Source: Streptomyces eurythermus (GTDB lineage Bacteria; Actinomycetota; Actinomycetes; Streptomycetales; Streptomycetaceae). Taken from it: DNA of 64,000 bases. Numbering within the stretch: position 1 is the first letter of the stretch; each line of letters starts with the position of its first letter. The position numbers were made by a program, and so were the translations under genes. The notes under the pieces were generated by a model. The model was not told the DNA's origin. It worked only from the letters and a program-made list of their open reading frames with translations, and did not search any database. Shown here in pieces: positions 42,629 to 49,638 of this stretch. The stretch spans positions 411,600 to 475,599 of the forward strand of contig NZ_BMSK01000005.1 of NCBI RefSeq assembly GCF_014649115.1, given 5' to 3'.

Positions 42629-43507
42629 GTGTCCGTACCGGCCGTCGCCGTCGTCGCCCCGCTCACCGGGCCGCGAACGGCCGCGGGCACCGTCCTCCTC
42701 GCCGAGGTGGACCGGCTCCGTGGCGGCGCCCCGGGAACGGCCGACTGGCAGGTCTTCCACGAGTCACCCGGTGTCGCGCACACCGTGGTGGCCGGCGACT
42801 TCACGGCGGTCGTCGGCCACGCCGACCCGTCGGTCGCCGACGGCGCGCTGGAGGTCTACAGGCAGGCCGGACTGCCCTGTCTGCTGCCGCTGCTCCCCGG
42901 CCGCGCGCCCGCGCTGAGCTGGGGGCCCGACGAAACCCACCTCGCCCGCGCGCTGGCCGACGCCGCGCTCGCCCTCGCCGCGAGGGCGCTGACGGTGGCG
43001 TACGACGACGACCGGGACAGCACCGGACTGGCCGGGCTGTTCGCCGCGCGGGCACGGGCGACGGGGCTCGCCGTGCGGACCGGTGGGGGCACCGGTGACG
43101 TCCTCGCCCTGCTCGCCCCACAGCACCGGTTGCCGGCCCTCCTGCGCGCCCGGGAGGGGGAGTCGTGGCGGGCTGTGCTGGTGGTGGCGGACTGCGGGTT
43201 GCCGTCGTTCGACGCGCTCGTGACGGCAGCCGCGCGGCTGCCCGTGTGGGCCGTCCATGCCGAGCCGTGTCTGGTTCGCCGTACCCGGGCGGCCGTGGCC
43301 TCGCTGGCCGCCGCCCTGGCCGAGGACCCCTCGCTGCGGGGCGCCCGGCTCGCCTCGCGGGTCCTGTCCCGCTCGGCGCTCCTGATCGGTCCGGACGGCG
43401 GTGTGCTCGGCGGGGGGCGGCGCGTGTCACGGCTGTCCGCGGTGTGCCCGGTCCGGGCCGCGGCCCGGGAGGACGCCCTGACCGTCCCGCACACCCAGGC
43501 GGTCTGA
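42629..43507 (+). CDS. Periplasmic-binding-protein-like protein lacking a signal peptide
   Basis: A 292-residue protein whose fold pattern resembles branched-chain amino-acid binding proteins (Peripla_BP type): VPAVAVVAPLTGPRTAAGTVLLAEVDRL, then VVGHADPSVADGALEVYRQAGLPCLLP, and ALTVAYDDDRDSTGLAGLFAARARATG. It starts directly with the first strand and has no signal peptide or lipobox, so it should be cytoplasmic unless it is exported another way. The GTG at 42629 is 5 nt after the stop of the small peptide gene, which suggests translational coupling. A role as an intracellular sensor for the peptide or a metabolite is plausible but unproven. Confidence 0.78.
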   Translation: MSVPAVAVVAPLTGPRTAAGTVLLAEVDRLRGGAPGTADWQVFHESPGVAHTVVAGDFTAVVGHADPSVADGALEVYRQAGLPCLLPLLPGRAPALSWGPDETHLARALADAALALAARALTVAYDDDRDSTGLAGLFAARARATGLAVRTGGGTGDVLALLAPQHRLPALLRAREGESWRAVLVVADCGLPSFDALVTAAARLPVWAVHAEPCLVRRTRAAVASLAAALAEDPSLRGARLASRVLSRSALLIGPDGGVLGGGRRVSRLSAVCPVRAAAREDALTVPHTQAV

Positions 43508-43581
43508 CTCCCGGCTCGGACGACCCGCACCCCGCCGGCCAGCGGCACGCCCGGCCGGTGGACGAGGCCGTCCGCCCCCGG

Positions 43582-44268
43582 TCACCCCGCCCGGTACGCC
43601 CGGAGGAACGCCGACACCCCGCCCGTGATCAGGCGGTCCTGTTCCGCGGGGGGCAGGGGCAGTACCCCGTAGTGGGTGAACTGGACGATCGTGTGGGAGA
43701 TCAGGGCCATGAAGTGGCCCGCCGCCAGGGGCGCGTCGCCGTGCAGGTCGAGCAGGCCGGCGTCCTCCAGGCGGGCCAGCGCGTCGGTGAGCGCGCGGCC
43801 GACCGGTGCCGGTCCGGCCTCGTGCCAGGCCGTGAGGACCTCCGGCGGCACGTGGTCGGCCTCCGCGTGGATGTGGCGGACCAGCGCGAAGTGGTACGCG
43901 TAGTCGGCCATGAGCCGGATGAGCCCCCGGGCCAGTGAGACGAGGTCGCGTTCGAGGTCCTCGGGGCGCGGCGGGCGCTCGGGGTCCAGCGCGGCGCGCA
44001 GGCGGGCCAGTTGGGCGTCCCGGACCTCGCTCGACGTCCAGGTGACGACCGCCTGGAAGAGCTGTGCCTTGCCGCCGGGGAAGTGGTTGTAGAGCGTGCG
44101 CGTGGAGACCCCGGCCGCGGCGGCGAGCGCGTCGACCGAGGCGCGCGCGTAGCCCTCCCGGCCGAAGACCGCGCAGGCGGCGCTCGCGATGTCCTGCCGC
44201 TTGCGCAGCTTGCGCGGCGACACCTCGCCCTCCGCCCGCTCCCGCCGGGCCTCGTCCGTCCCGCCCAT
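43582..44268 (-). CDS. TetR-family repressor
   Basis: A 228-residue regulator. The N-terminal HTH is clear (RQDIASAACAVFGREGYARASV, then AAAAGVSTRTLYNHFPGGKAQLF), and the C-terminal ligand domain is helical, with a TetR_C-like pattern. I chose the ATG at 44268 (MGGTDEARRER) because GGGAGGCACGG precedes it; the open frame runs through the operator region but has no better start. It is divergent from the FMN reductase and DHA2 exporter genes, with a striking double palindrome between them, so it most likely represses both directions. Confidence 0.93.
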   Translation of the reverse strand: MGGTDEARRERAEGEVSPRKLRKRQDIASAACAVFGREGYARASVDALAAAAGVSTRTLYNHFPGGKAQLFQAVVTWTSSEVRDAQLARLRAALDPERPPRPEDLERDLVSLARGLIRLMADYAYHFALVRHIHAEADHVPPEVLTAWHEAGPAPVGRALTDALARLEDAGLLDLHGDAPLAAGHFMALISHTIVQFTHYGVLPLPPAEQDRLITGGVSAFLRAYRAG

Positions 44269-44310
44269 CCGTGCCTCCCTGGCTCCCGCGTGTCCGGCCC
44301 ACCCTAACCG

Positions 44311-44353
44311 AAGTACAACGGTCGTTGTAATTTTTACAACGACCGTTGTACTT
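44311..44353. promoter_or_regulatory. Double-palindrome TetR operator
   Basis: Two 20-bp arms, AAGTACAACGGTCGTTGTAA (44311-44330) and TTACAACGACCGTTGTACTT (44334-44353), are perfect inverted copies around TTT. Each arm itself contains a palindrome of the form TACAACG-NN-CGTTGTA, at 44314-44329 and 44335-44350. So two TetR dimers could bind side by side over the divergent promoter. Confidence 0.9.
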
Positions 44354-44416
44354 TGATGGCGGGGCGCTCGCCGGACGCGGTCGCCCGCCACCGCATCGCT
44401 CAGAGGGGGGACAGTC

Positions 44417-45049
44417 ATGTCCGTCACCGATTCCGTCACCGGGGCCCGCGCCGCCGAGGACTCACCGCTCCGCGTCGCCGTGATCGTCGGCAGCGTGCGG
44501 GAGGGACGTCAGGGCCGCGCGGTCGCCGACTGGTTCCTCGCCACCGCCGCCGAGGCCGGCCCGGACCTCGCCTACGACGTGATCGACCTCGCCGAGGTGG
44601 ACCTGCCGCTGGTGCTGCCGGGCTGGGGCGGTACGCCCGGACCCGGGGCCGCCGCCGCGCTGCGCGAGGTCTCGCCGCGGCTCGCCGCCGCCGACGCGTT
44701 CGTGGTCGTCACGCCCGAGTACAACCACAGCTTCCCGGCCGCCCTGAAGAACCTCCTGGACTGGCACTCACGCGAATGGCAGGCCAAGCCGGTCGGATTC
44801 GTGTCGTACGGCGGTCTCGGCGGCGGCCTGCGCGCGGTCGAGCAGCTCCGGCTGGTCTTCGCCGAACTGCACGCCGTGACCGTGCGCGACTCGGTCAGCC
44901 TGCACGGCCCCTGGTCCGGGCTCGGCGCGGACGGGACCCCGCGCGACGCCGAGGTGTGCGCGGGCGCCGCCAAGGGCATGCTGGGCCGGCTCGCCTGGTG
45001 GGGCCGGGCGCTGCGCGCCGCGCGCGCCGAGCACCCCTACGCGGCCTGA
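44417..45049 (+). CDS. NAD(P)H-dependent FMN reductase
   Basis: A 210-residue flavodoxin-like reductase. The FMN phosphate loop is IVGSVREGRQGRAVADWF, and the second FMN segment is VVVTPEYNHSFPAALKNLLDW, followed by FVSYGGLGGGLRAVEQLR. These are the NADPH_FMN_reductase marks. ATG at 44417 after AGAGGGGGGACAG. It is the first gene of the TetR-controlled unit, 14 bp before the DHA2 transporter gene. Such pairs often detoxify and export quinones or nitro compounds; that is inference. Confidence 0.93.
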   Translation: MSVTDSVTGARAAEDSPLRVAVIVGSVREGRQGRAVADWFLATAAEAGPDLAYDVIDLAEVDLPLVLPGWGGTPGPGAAAALREVSPRLAAADAFVVVTPEYNHSFPAALKNLLDWHSREWQAKPVGFVSYGGLGGGLRAVEQLRLVFAELHAVTVRDSVSLHGPWSGLGADGTPRDAEVCAGAAKGMLGRLAWWGRALRAARAEHPYAA

Positions 45050-45063
45050 GGGGCGGCGGACGG

Positions 45064-46488
45064 ATGAGTACCGTGCGCCCCGCGAAGTCCGGCCCGGCCC
45101 GCACCGAGGCGCCGGCCGCACCGCCCACCGCCCTCTACCGCGTCGTCATCGTCGTGGTCCTCGGCACCGTCATGTCCGTGCTCGACATGACGATCGTCAA
45201 CGTTGCGCTGCGCCGACTGTCGGAGTCCTTCGGGGCCCCGCTGGAAACCATCCAGTGGACCGCGACCGCGTACACGCTCGCGCTCGCCGCCGTCATCCCG
45301 GTCGCCGCCTGGGCGATGGCCCGGATCGGGGCCAAGAGCACTTACGTGCTCGCGCTCGCCCTGTTCACGCTGGGCTCGCTGCTCGCCGCCTGCGCCTGGG
45401 ACGCGACCAGCCTGATCGCGTTCCGCGCGGTGCAGGGGCTGGGCGGCGGACTGCTCCAGCCGGTCGGCATGGCGATGGGCATGCGGGTCGCCGACCGGGC
45501 CCGGCTCGGCCGCGCGATGGCCCTGCTGGGGCTGCCGATCCTGGTCGGCCCGGTCGCCGGTCCGGTGCTCGGCGGATGGCTGGTCGACGCCGCCTCCTGG
45601 CAGTGGATCTTCCTGATCAACCTGCCCGTCGGCGCCCTGGCCCTGTTCCTCGCGGCCCGCCTGCTGCCGAAGGACGCCCCGCGCGCCCCCGGCACCGGCC
45701 GGCCCCGGCTCGACCTCCCCGGTCTGCTGATGCTCTCGCCCGGCCTGGCCCTGCTCCTGTACGGCCTCTCGCGCGGCGGCGAGCGCGGGGACTTCACGGC
45801 CCCCGGCGCGCTGCTGCCGACGCTCGCCGGCGCGGTGCTCGCCGCGGCCTTCGTACGGCGGGCGCTCACCGTCCGCGCGCCGCTGCTGGACCTGCGGCTG
45901 CTGCGGGACCGTACCTTCGCCGCCGGCGTCGCCACGCTCGCCCCGTTCACCTGCGGTTACTTCGGCTCGATGCTGCTCGGCCCGCTGTACTGGCAGCAGG
46001 AGCGGGGCCTGAGCGCCACGGCGGCCGGGCTGCTCGGCGCGCCGGTCGGGCTCGTCGTCGGTACGACGATGCAGATCGCGGCGCGGCGGGTCGACCGGGT
46101 CGCCCCGCGCCTGCTGATCGCGGCGGGGTGCGCGGTGGGCGCCCTCGGCATGGCCCTGCTGGCCTGGCAGACCGGGACGCCCGGGGCCGCGCCGTGGCGG
46201 ATCGTCGTCGCGGGCGTGGTGATGGGCGTGGGCGCCGGGATGACGCTGATGCCGGCGATGACCACCGCGAGCCGTGAGCTGCCCGCGGACCGGCTGGCCG
46301 GGGCGAGCACCGCGCTGAGCATCAACGCCCAGCTGGCCGCGTCGGTCGGGACGGCCCTGCTGTCCGTGCTGCTCGGGGCGGCCGGCCCGGACCCGGCCGG
46401 CTTCCGGCTCACCTACGCCGTGGCGGCGGCGCTGCTCGTCCTCGCGGTACCGGCCGCGCTCCGCCTCCCGGCCGGGCGACAGGGCTGA
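45064..46488 (+). CDS. DHA2-family MFS exporter (14 membrane segments)
   Basis: A 474-residue drug/proton antiporter. Motif D1/DHA2-like VLDMTIVNVALRRLSESFG lies in the first helix, followed by ETIQWTATAYTLALAAVIPVAAW, an ARIGAK loop motif, and GPVAGPVLGGWLVDAASWQWIFLIN in helices five and six (motif C). The helix count is near 14. ATG at 45064, 14 bp after the reductase gene. Together with the TetR gene and its operator this is a typical inducible efflux unit; the substrate is not known. Confidence 0.93.
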   Translation: MSTVRPAKSGPARTEAPAAPPTALYRVVIVVVLGTVMSVLDMTIVNVALRRLSESFGAPLETIQWTATAYTLALAAVIPVAAWAMARIGAKSTYVLALALFTLGSLLAACAWDATSLIAFRAVQGLGGGLLQPVGMAMGMRVADRARLGRAMALLGLPILVGPVAGPVLGGWLVDAASWQWIFLINLPVGALALFLAARLLPKDAPRAPGTGRPRLDLPGLLMLSPGLALLLYGLSRGGERGDFTAPGALLPTLAGAVLAAAFVRRALTVRAPLLDLRLLRDRTFAAGVATLAPFTCGYFGSMLLGPLYWQQERGLSATAAGLLGAPVGLVVGTTMQIAARRVDRVAPRLLIAAGCAVGALGMALLAWQTGTPGAAPWRIVVAGVVMGVGAGMTLMPAMTTASRELPADRLAGASTALSINAQLAASVGTALLSVLLGAAGPDPAGFRLTYAVAAALLVLAVPAALRLPAGRQG

Positions 46489-46502
46489 GCCCGGCTGTCC
46501 GT

Positions 46503-47138
46503 TCAGCCCGCCGTCAGCTCCGTGAGTTCGGCCAGCGGCAGGGTGTGCCGGGTCTGGAGGGCCTTGGCGCGCAGGTAGTGGATGTTGTGGGCGGTGGTGA
46601 AGACGCCGGTGGGCACGCGGTCCCGGACGGCGATGCCCAGCGCGCGCAACTGGTCCGCCTTGTCGGGGTTGTTGGACAGCAGGTCCAGCTCCGTGACGCC
46701 GAGGGCGGTGAGCATCTGGGCGGCGGCCGTGTAGTCGCGGGCGTCCTCCGGCAGGCCGAGGGCGGCGTTCGCCGCGTAGGTGTCGAGCCCGTCGTCCTGG
46801 AGGGCGTACGCGTCGAGCTTGTTGTAGAGGCCGATGCCCCGGCCCTCCTGGCGGAGGTACAGCAGGATCCCGCCGCGGTCGGTGATGCGCTCGACCGCCT
46901 CGCGCAGCTGCGGTCCGCAGTCGCAGCGGGCCGAGCCGAAGACGTCCCCGGTCAGGCACTCGGAGTGCAGCCGCACCAGCGGGACGGGGCCCGGGTCGCC
47001 CAGGACGACGGCGAGGTGCTCCCGGCCGTCGGCGAGGCCGTGGAAGGTGACGAGTTCCGCGTCGGCGCCGTAGCCGTCGGCGAACCGCAGCGGTACCCGG
47101 ACTCGGGCGCGGGGGGTGGCGGTGGGGATGTCGGGCAT
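46503..47138 (-). CDS. ribA: GTP cyclohydrolase II
   Basis: A 211-residue enzyme that opens GTP to 2,5-diamino-6-ribosylamino-4-pyrimidinone 5'-phosphate, the first step of riboflavin synthesis. Zinc ligands Cys61, Cys72 and Cys74 are in HSECLTGDVFGSARCDCG, and the catalytic/GTP segment is LRQEGRGIGLYNKLDAY with LSNNPDKADQL further on. It is a stand-alone cyclohydrolase II with no DHBP-synthase half. Two copies of a 15-bp operator-like element lie in its upstream region and a third before the MarR gene, so the MarR protein probably controls it. It is an accessory copy unless the main rib operon is elsewhere. Confidence 0.94.
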   Translation of the reverse strand: MPDIPTATPRARVRVPLRFADGYGADAELVTFHGLADGREHLAVVLGDPGPVPLVRLHSECLTGDVFGSARCDCGPQLREAVERITDRGGILLYLRQEGRGIGLYNKLDAYALQDDGLDTYAANAALGLPEDARDYTAAAQMLTALGVTELDLLSNNPDKADQLRALGIAVRDRVPTGVFTTAHNIHYLRAKALQTRHTLPLAELTELTAG

Positions 47139-47159
47139 GCGGATCCCTCCGGAGCATGT

Positions 47160-47216
47160 GCTTCAGATTTGAAGCAGTGGTACGCAGGGACCCTATCCCA
47201 TGCTTAAAAGTTAAAG
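47160..47216. promoter_or_regulatory. Two operator-like 15-mers upstream of ribA
   Basis: GCTTCAGATTTGAAG (47160-47174) and GCTTAAAAGTTAAAG (47202-47216) share the pattern G-Y-TT-M-A-R-A-N-TT-R-AA-S with a third site before the MarR gene. They are among the most AT-rich bases of the area and lie in the ribA promoter gap. Confidence 0.65.
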
Positions 47217-47234
47217 CAATTGACCTCGCCGAGG

Positions 47235-47744
47235 TCAGGAGCAGGACGACCGGCGCCGCCAGGGGACGTCGTCCGCCCCCGCCCCGGCCCCCTCGCCCTG
47301 CAAGCCCTGAGCGATCCCCGCGCAGATCTCCTCCAGCTGCCCCACCTGCTCCTCGGTGAGCCGGTCGAACAGCAGCGAACGGACGGTCTCGACGTGCCCG
47401 GGCGCCGTACGCTCCAGTACGGCCATCCCCTCGTCCGTCAGCACCGCGAGCGAGGCGCGCCTGTCGGCGGCACAGTTCTCCCGGCGCACCAGGCCGTCCC
47501 GCTCCAGCCGGTTCACCACGTACGTCAGCCGGCTGCGGGTGATCTTCAGCGCCTCGGCGAGGTCGGTCATGCGCAGCCGCCGGCCGGGGGCGTCGGAGAG
47601 GCCGGCCAGTACCGAGTAGAACAGGTGCGGCATGCCGCCCACCTGCTGGAGCTGCCGGTCGATCGCGTCCTCCAGAAGGCGGGAGGCGGCGATGTAGGCG
47701 CGCCAGGCGCGCTGCTCCTCGGGCGTGAGCCAGCGGGTCGTCAT
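47235..47744 (-). CDS. MarR-family regulator
   Basis: A 169-residue MarR-type protein. The winged HTH is LRMTDLAEALKITRSRLTYVVNRLERDGLVRRE with the wing Asp-Arg (CAADRRASLAVLTDEG). N- and C-terminal helices form the usual dimer interface. The gene is between ribA and the divergent RibD-like gene, and all three carry the same 15-bp element in their upstream regions, so it most likely regulates flavin-precursor genes and itself. The ligand is unknown. Confidence 0.93.
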   Translation of the reverse strand: MTTRWLTPEEQRAWRAYIAASRLLEDAIDRQLQQVGGMPHLFYSVLAGLSDAPGRRLRMTDLAEALKITRSRLTYVVNRLERDGLVRRENCAADRRASLAVLTDEGMAVLERTAPGHVETVRSLLFDRLTEEQVGQLEEICAGIAQGLQGEGAGAGADDVPWRRRSSCS

Positions 47745-47761
47745 GCCGCCAGTGTAGGTTT

Positions 47762-47776
47762 GTTTAAAACTTGAAC
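47762..47776. promoter_or_regulatory. MarR operator-like site in the MarR/ribD divergent promoter
   Basis: GTTTAAAACTTGAAC, the third copy of the 15-bp pattern seen upstream of ribA, is placed 18 bp before the MarR start codon and 50 bp before the RibD-like start. Confidence 0.68.
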
Positions 47777-47826
47777 CAAGCCGTCCGCAGCCCCCGCCCC
47801 GCCCGCCTCCACAGGAAAGAGCGCCG

Positions 47827-48960
47827 ATGCCCCTGCCGTACGTGCTGCTGTCCGCCGCCGTCTCCCTCGACGGCTACCTGGACGACACCGGCCCCGAGCG
47901 GCTGCTGCTGTCCGGCCCGGCCGACTTCGACCGGGTCGACGGGGTACGGGCCTCGGTCGACGCCATCCTGGTCGGCGCCGGCACGATCCGCGCCGACAAC
48001 CCCCGCCTGCTGGTCAACTCGGCCGAGCGGCGCGCGGCCCGGCGCGCGGCGGGCCGCCCCGAGTACCCGCTGAAGGTCACCGTCACCGGCTCCGGCGACC
48101 TCGACCCGGCGGCGCACTTCTGGCACACCGGTGGCGGCAAGCTCGTCTTCGCCACCGACCGGGGCGCCGTACGGGCCGCGCGCCTCCTCGGGAACACCGC
48201 CGATGTCGTCCCGCTCGGCCCCGCCCTGGACTGGCGGGCCCTGCTGGAGCACCTGCACGACGTGCGCGGGGTGCGGCGGCTGATGGTCGAGGGCGGCGGC
48301 ACGGTCCACACCCAGCTGCTCCAGCAGGGCCTGGCCGACGAACTCCAGCTGGTCCTCGCCCCGCTGTTCGTCGGCGATCCGGCGGCCCCGCGGCTGTTCG
48401 GGCCGGGCGCCTACCAGGGCGGACGCCTGCGCCTGCTGGAGACCCGCCGGATCGAGGACGTCGTCCTCATGCGGTACGCGCCCACGGCTCCCGGCTCCGG
48501 TGCGGACGCCACCGCCGCCGACCGCCACTGGCTGCGCACCGCCTGCGAACTGGCGGCCCTGTGCCCGCCGTCCCGGACGGCGTTCAGCGTGGGCGCGGTC
48601 GTGGTCGCCGCCGACGGCACGGAACTGGCCCGGGGGTATTCGCGCGAGGGCGACGACCCGGTGGTGCACGCGGAGGAGGCGGCGCTGGCGAAGACCGACC
48701 CGGCCGACCCGCGGCTGCCCGGCGCCACGGTCTACTCCAGCCTGGAGCCGTGCGCCCGCCGCGCCTCCCGGCCGGCGCCCTGTGCCGAGCTGATCCTGCG
48801 GGCCGGGGTGCGCCGGGTGGTCACCGCCTGGCGGGAGCCGGACACGTTCGTCGAGGCGGCCGACGGTACGGGCGTGCTGACGGCGGCGGGAGCGCGGGTC
48901 GTCGTCCTGCCGGAGCTGGAGGATCTGGCGAAGGCGCCGAACGCCCATCTGCCGGGCTGA
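47827..48960 (+). CDS. RibD-like bifunctional protein with reversed domain order (reductase then deaminase)
   Basis: A 377-residue protein. Residues 1-220 are the RibD reductase/DHFR-like domain (VSLDGYLDDTGPERLLLSG, DAILVGAGTIRADNPRLL, LMVEGGGTVHTQLLQQGLADEL). Residues 235-360 are a cytidine-deaminase-like domain with the zinc site VHAEEAAL and SLEPCARRASRPAPCAELI. In standard RibD the deaminase is N-terminal, so the order is inverted. Both active-site signatures look complete. It should carry out the second and third steps of riboflavin synthesis or a branch leading to a modified pyrimidine or deazaflavin-type product. ATG at 47827; divergent from the MarR gene. Confidence 0.85.
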   Translation: MPLPYVLLSAAVSLDGYLDDTGPERLLLSGPADFDRVDGVRASVDAILVGAGTIRADNPRLLVNSAERRAARRAAGRPEYPLKVTVTGSGDLDPAAHFWHTGGGKLVFATDRGAVRAARLLGNTADVVPLGPALDWRALLEHLHDVRGVRRLMVEGGGTVHTQLLQQGLADELQLVLAPLFVGDPAAPRLFGPGAYQGGRLRLLETRRIEDVVLMRYAPTAPGSGADATAADRHWLRTACELAALCPPSRTAFSVGAVVVAADGTELARGYSREGDDPVVHAEEAALAKTDPADPRLPGATVYSSLEPCARRASRPAPCAELILRAGVRRVVTAWREPDTFVEAADGTGVLTAAGARVVVLPELEDLAKAPNAHLPG

Positions 48961-48997
48961 GGACCGCCCCGGGTGAACCGCTCTGGGGGCGGATACA

Positions 48998-49034
48998 CCC
49001 AGGGCCCGGAATCCTTGGGATTCCGGGCCCTGGG
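48998..49034. terminator. Strong bidirectional terminator between RibD-like gene and tRNA-fMet
   Basis: A perfect 17-bp stem, CCCAGGGCCCGGAATCC and GGATTCCGGGCCCTGGG, with a 3-nt loop. It serves the plus-strand RibD-like gene and the minus-strand tRNA. Confidence 0.88.
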
Positions 49035-49041
49035 CCTTCAG

Positions 49042-49115
49042 TAGCGGGGACAGGATTTGAACCTGCGACCTCTGGGTTATGAGCCCAGCGAGCTACCGAG
49101 CTGCTCCACCCCGCG
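49042..49115 (-). tRNA. Initiator tRNA-fMet(CAT)
   Basis: Minus-strand cloverleaf with the first base pair mismatched (C1 opposite T72), D-arm GAGCAGCTCGGTAGCTC, anticodon stem CTGGG/CCCAG around loop CTCATAA (anticodon CAT) with three G-C pairs next to the loop, and T-loop TTCAAAT. These are initiator features. No encoded CCA. Confidence 0.96.
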
Positions 49116-49465
49116 TCGTTGTGACTCCAGTGTACGCCATGTGCGGGATGCTTCGCACACCGGTTTCCGCGGGCCCCTCGGCGGGCCCCTCGGCGGGCCT
49201 CGCCGACGAGTGGTCGCGGGTGTCACACAGGGTGATCGGGTGAGCGCGCTCGCATAACAACTGAGTCACCATCAAAATCGTGAGTGACTGCTGACCGCTT
49301 CTGAGTGCCGGTCAAATTGCCCGTTCTGGCGGGATAGTTGCTGATAACTCCACCGGTAAAAACGTTAATGATCAAGGGGACCGGCTTGGAAAGTCACTGT
49401 CAGGTCTATTAACGTTCGATAACGCAGCGCGGTCGTCCCAGCCGTCACAAGAGACGGCTCCGTGC

Positions 49466-49617
49466 GCACGCGCCGAATCCCGCGAGGGAACCGGGGAACC
49501 ACCACTTTGGGGTGAATCACGCGGATACCGCCGTGTACTCACGCGAGTCCACGACCGGATATACGCGCGTAGGAGACCTTCCTGCTCCGAACCCGTCAGC
49601 TAACCCGGTAGGCGGAG
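49466..49617 (+). promoter_or_regulatory. c-di-AMP riboswitch (ydaO/yuaA type)
   Basis: Upstream of the M23 peptidase the sequence matches the ydaO consensus: CGCCGAATCC at the 5' side, then GAGGGAACCGGGGAACC, TGGGGTGAATC, a variable arm, then GTAGGAGACC, CTCCGAACCCGTCAGC and TAACCCGGTAGGCGG at the 3' side pairing with the first segment. In Streptomyces this riboswitch precedes cell-wall hydrolase genes and turns them off when c-di-AMP is high. Boundaries are approximate. The 350 bp upstream (49116-49465) hold the promoter and a short 14-bp tandem repeat near 49169-49202. Confidence 0.9.
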
Positions 49618-49638
49618 GAAGGAAAGGAGTACGCCCGC

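Noticed and set aside
47139..47234. FMN riboswitch in front of ribA
   Set aside because: The gap is under 100 bp and lacks the conserved FMN-element segments; it holds MarR-type sites instead.
37454..49115. Integrated mobile element between tRNA-Lys and tRNA-fMet
   Set aside because: The content looks variable, but I found no integrase, transposase, excisionase or repeated tRNA 3' end that would mark attachment sites.
49169..49202. Possible CRISPR-like array
   Set aside because: Only a 14-bp unit repeated about two and a half times in tandem with no spacers and no cas genes nearby.
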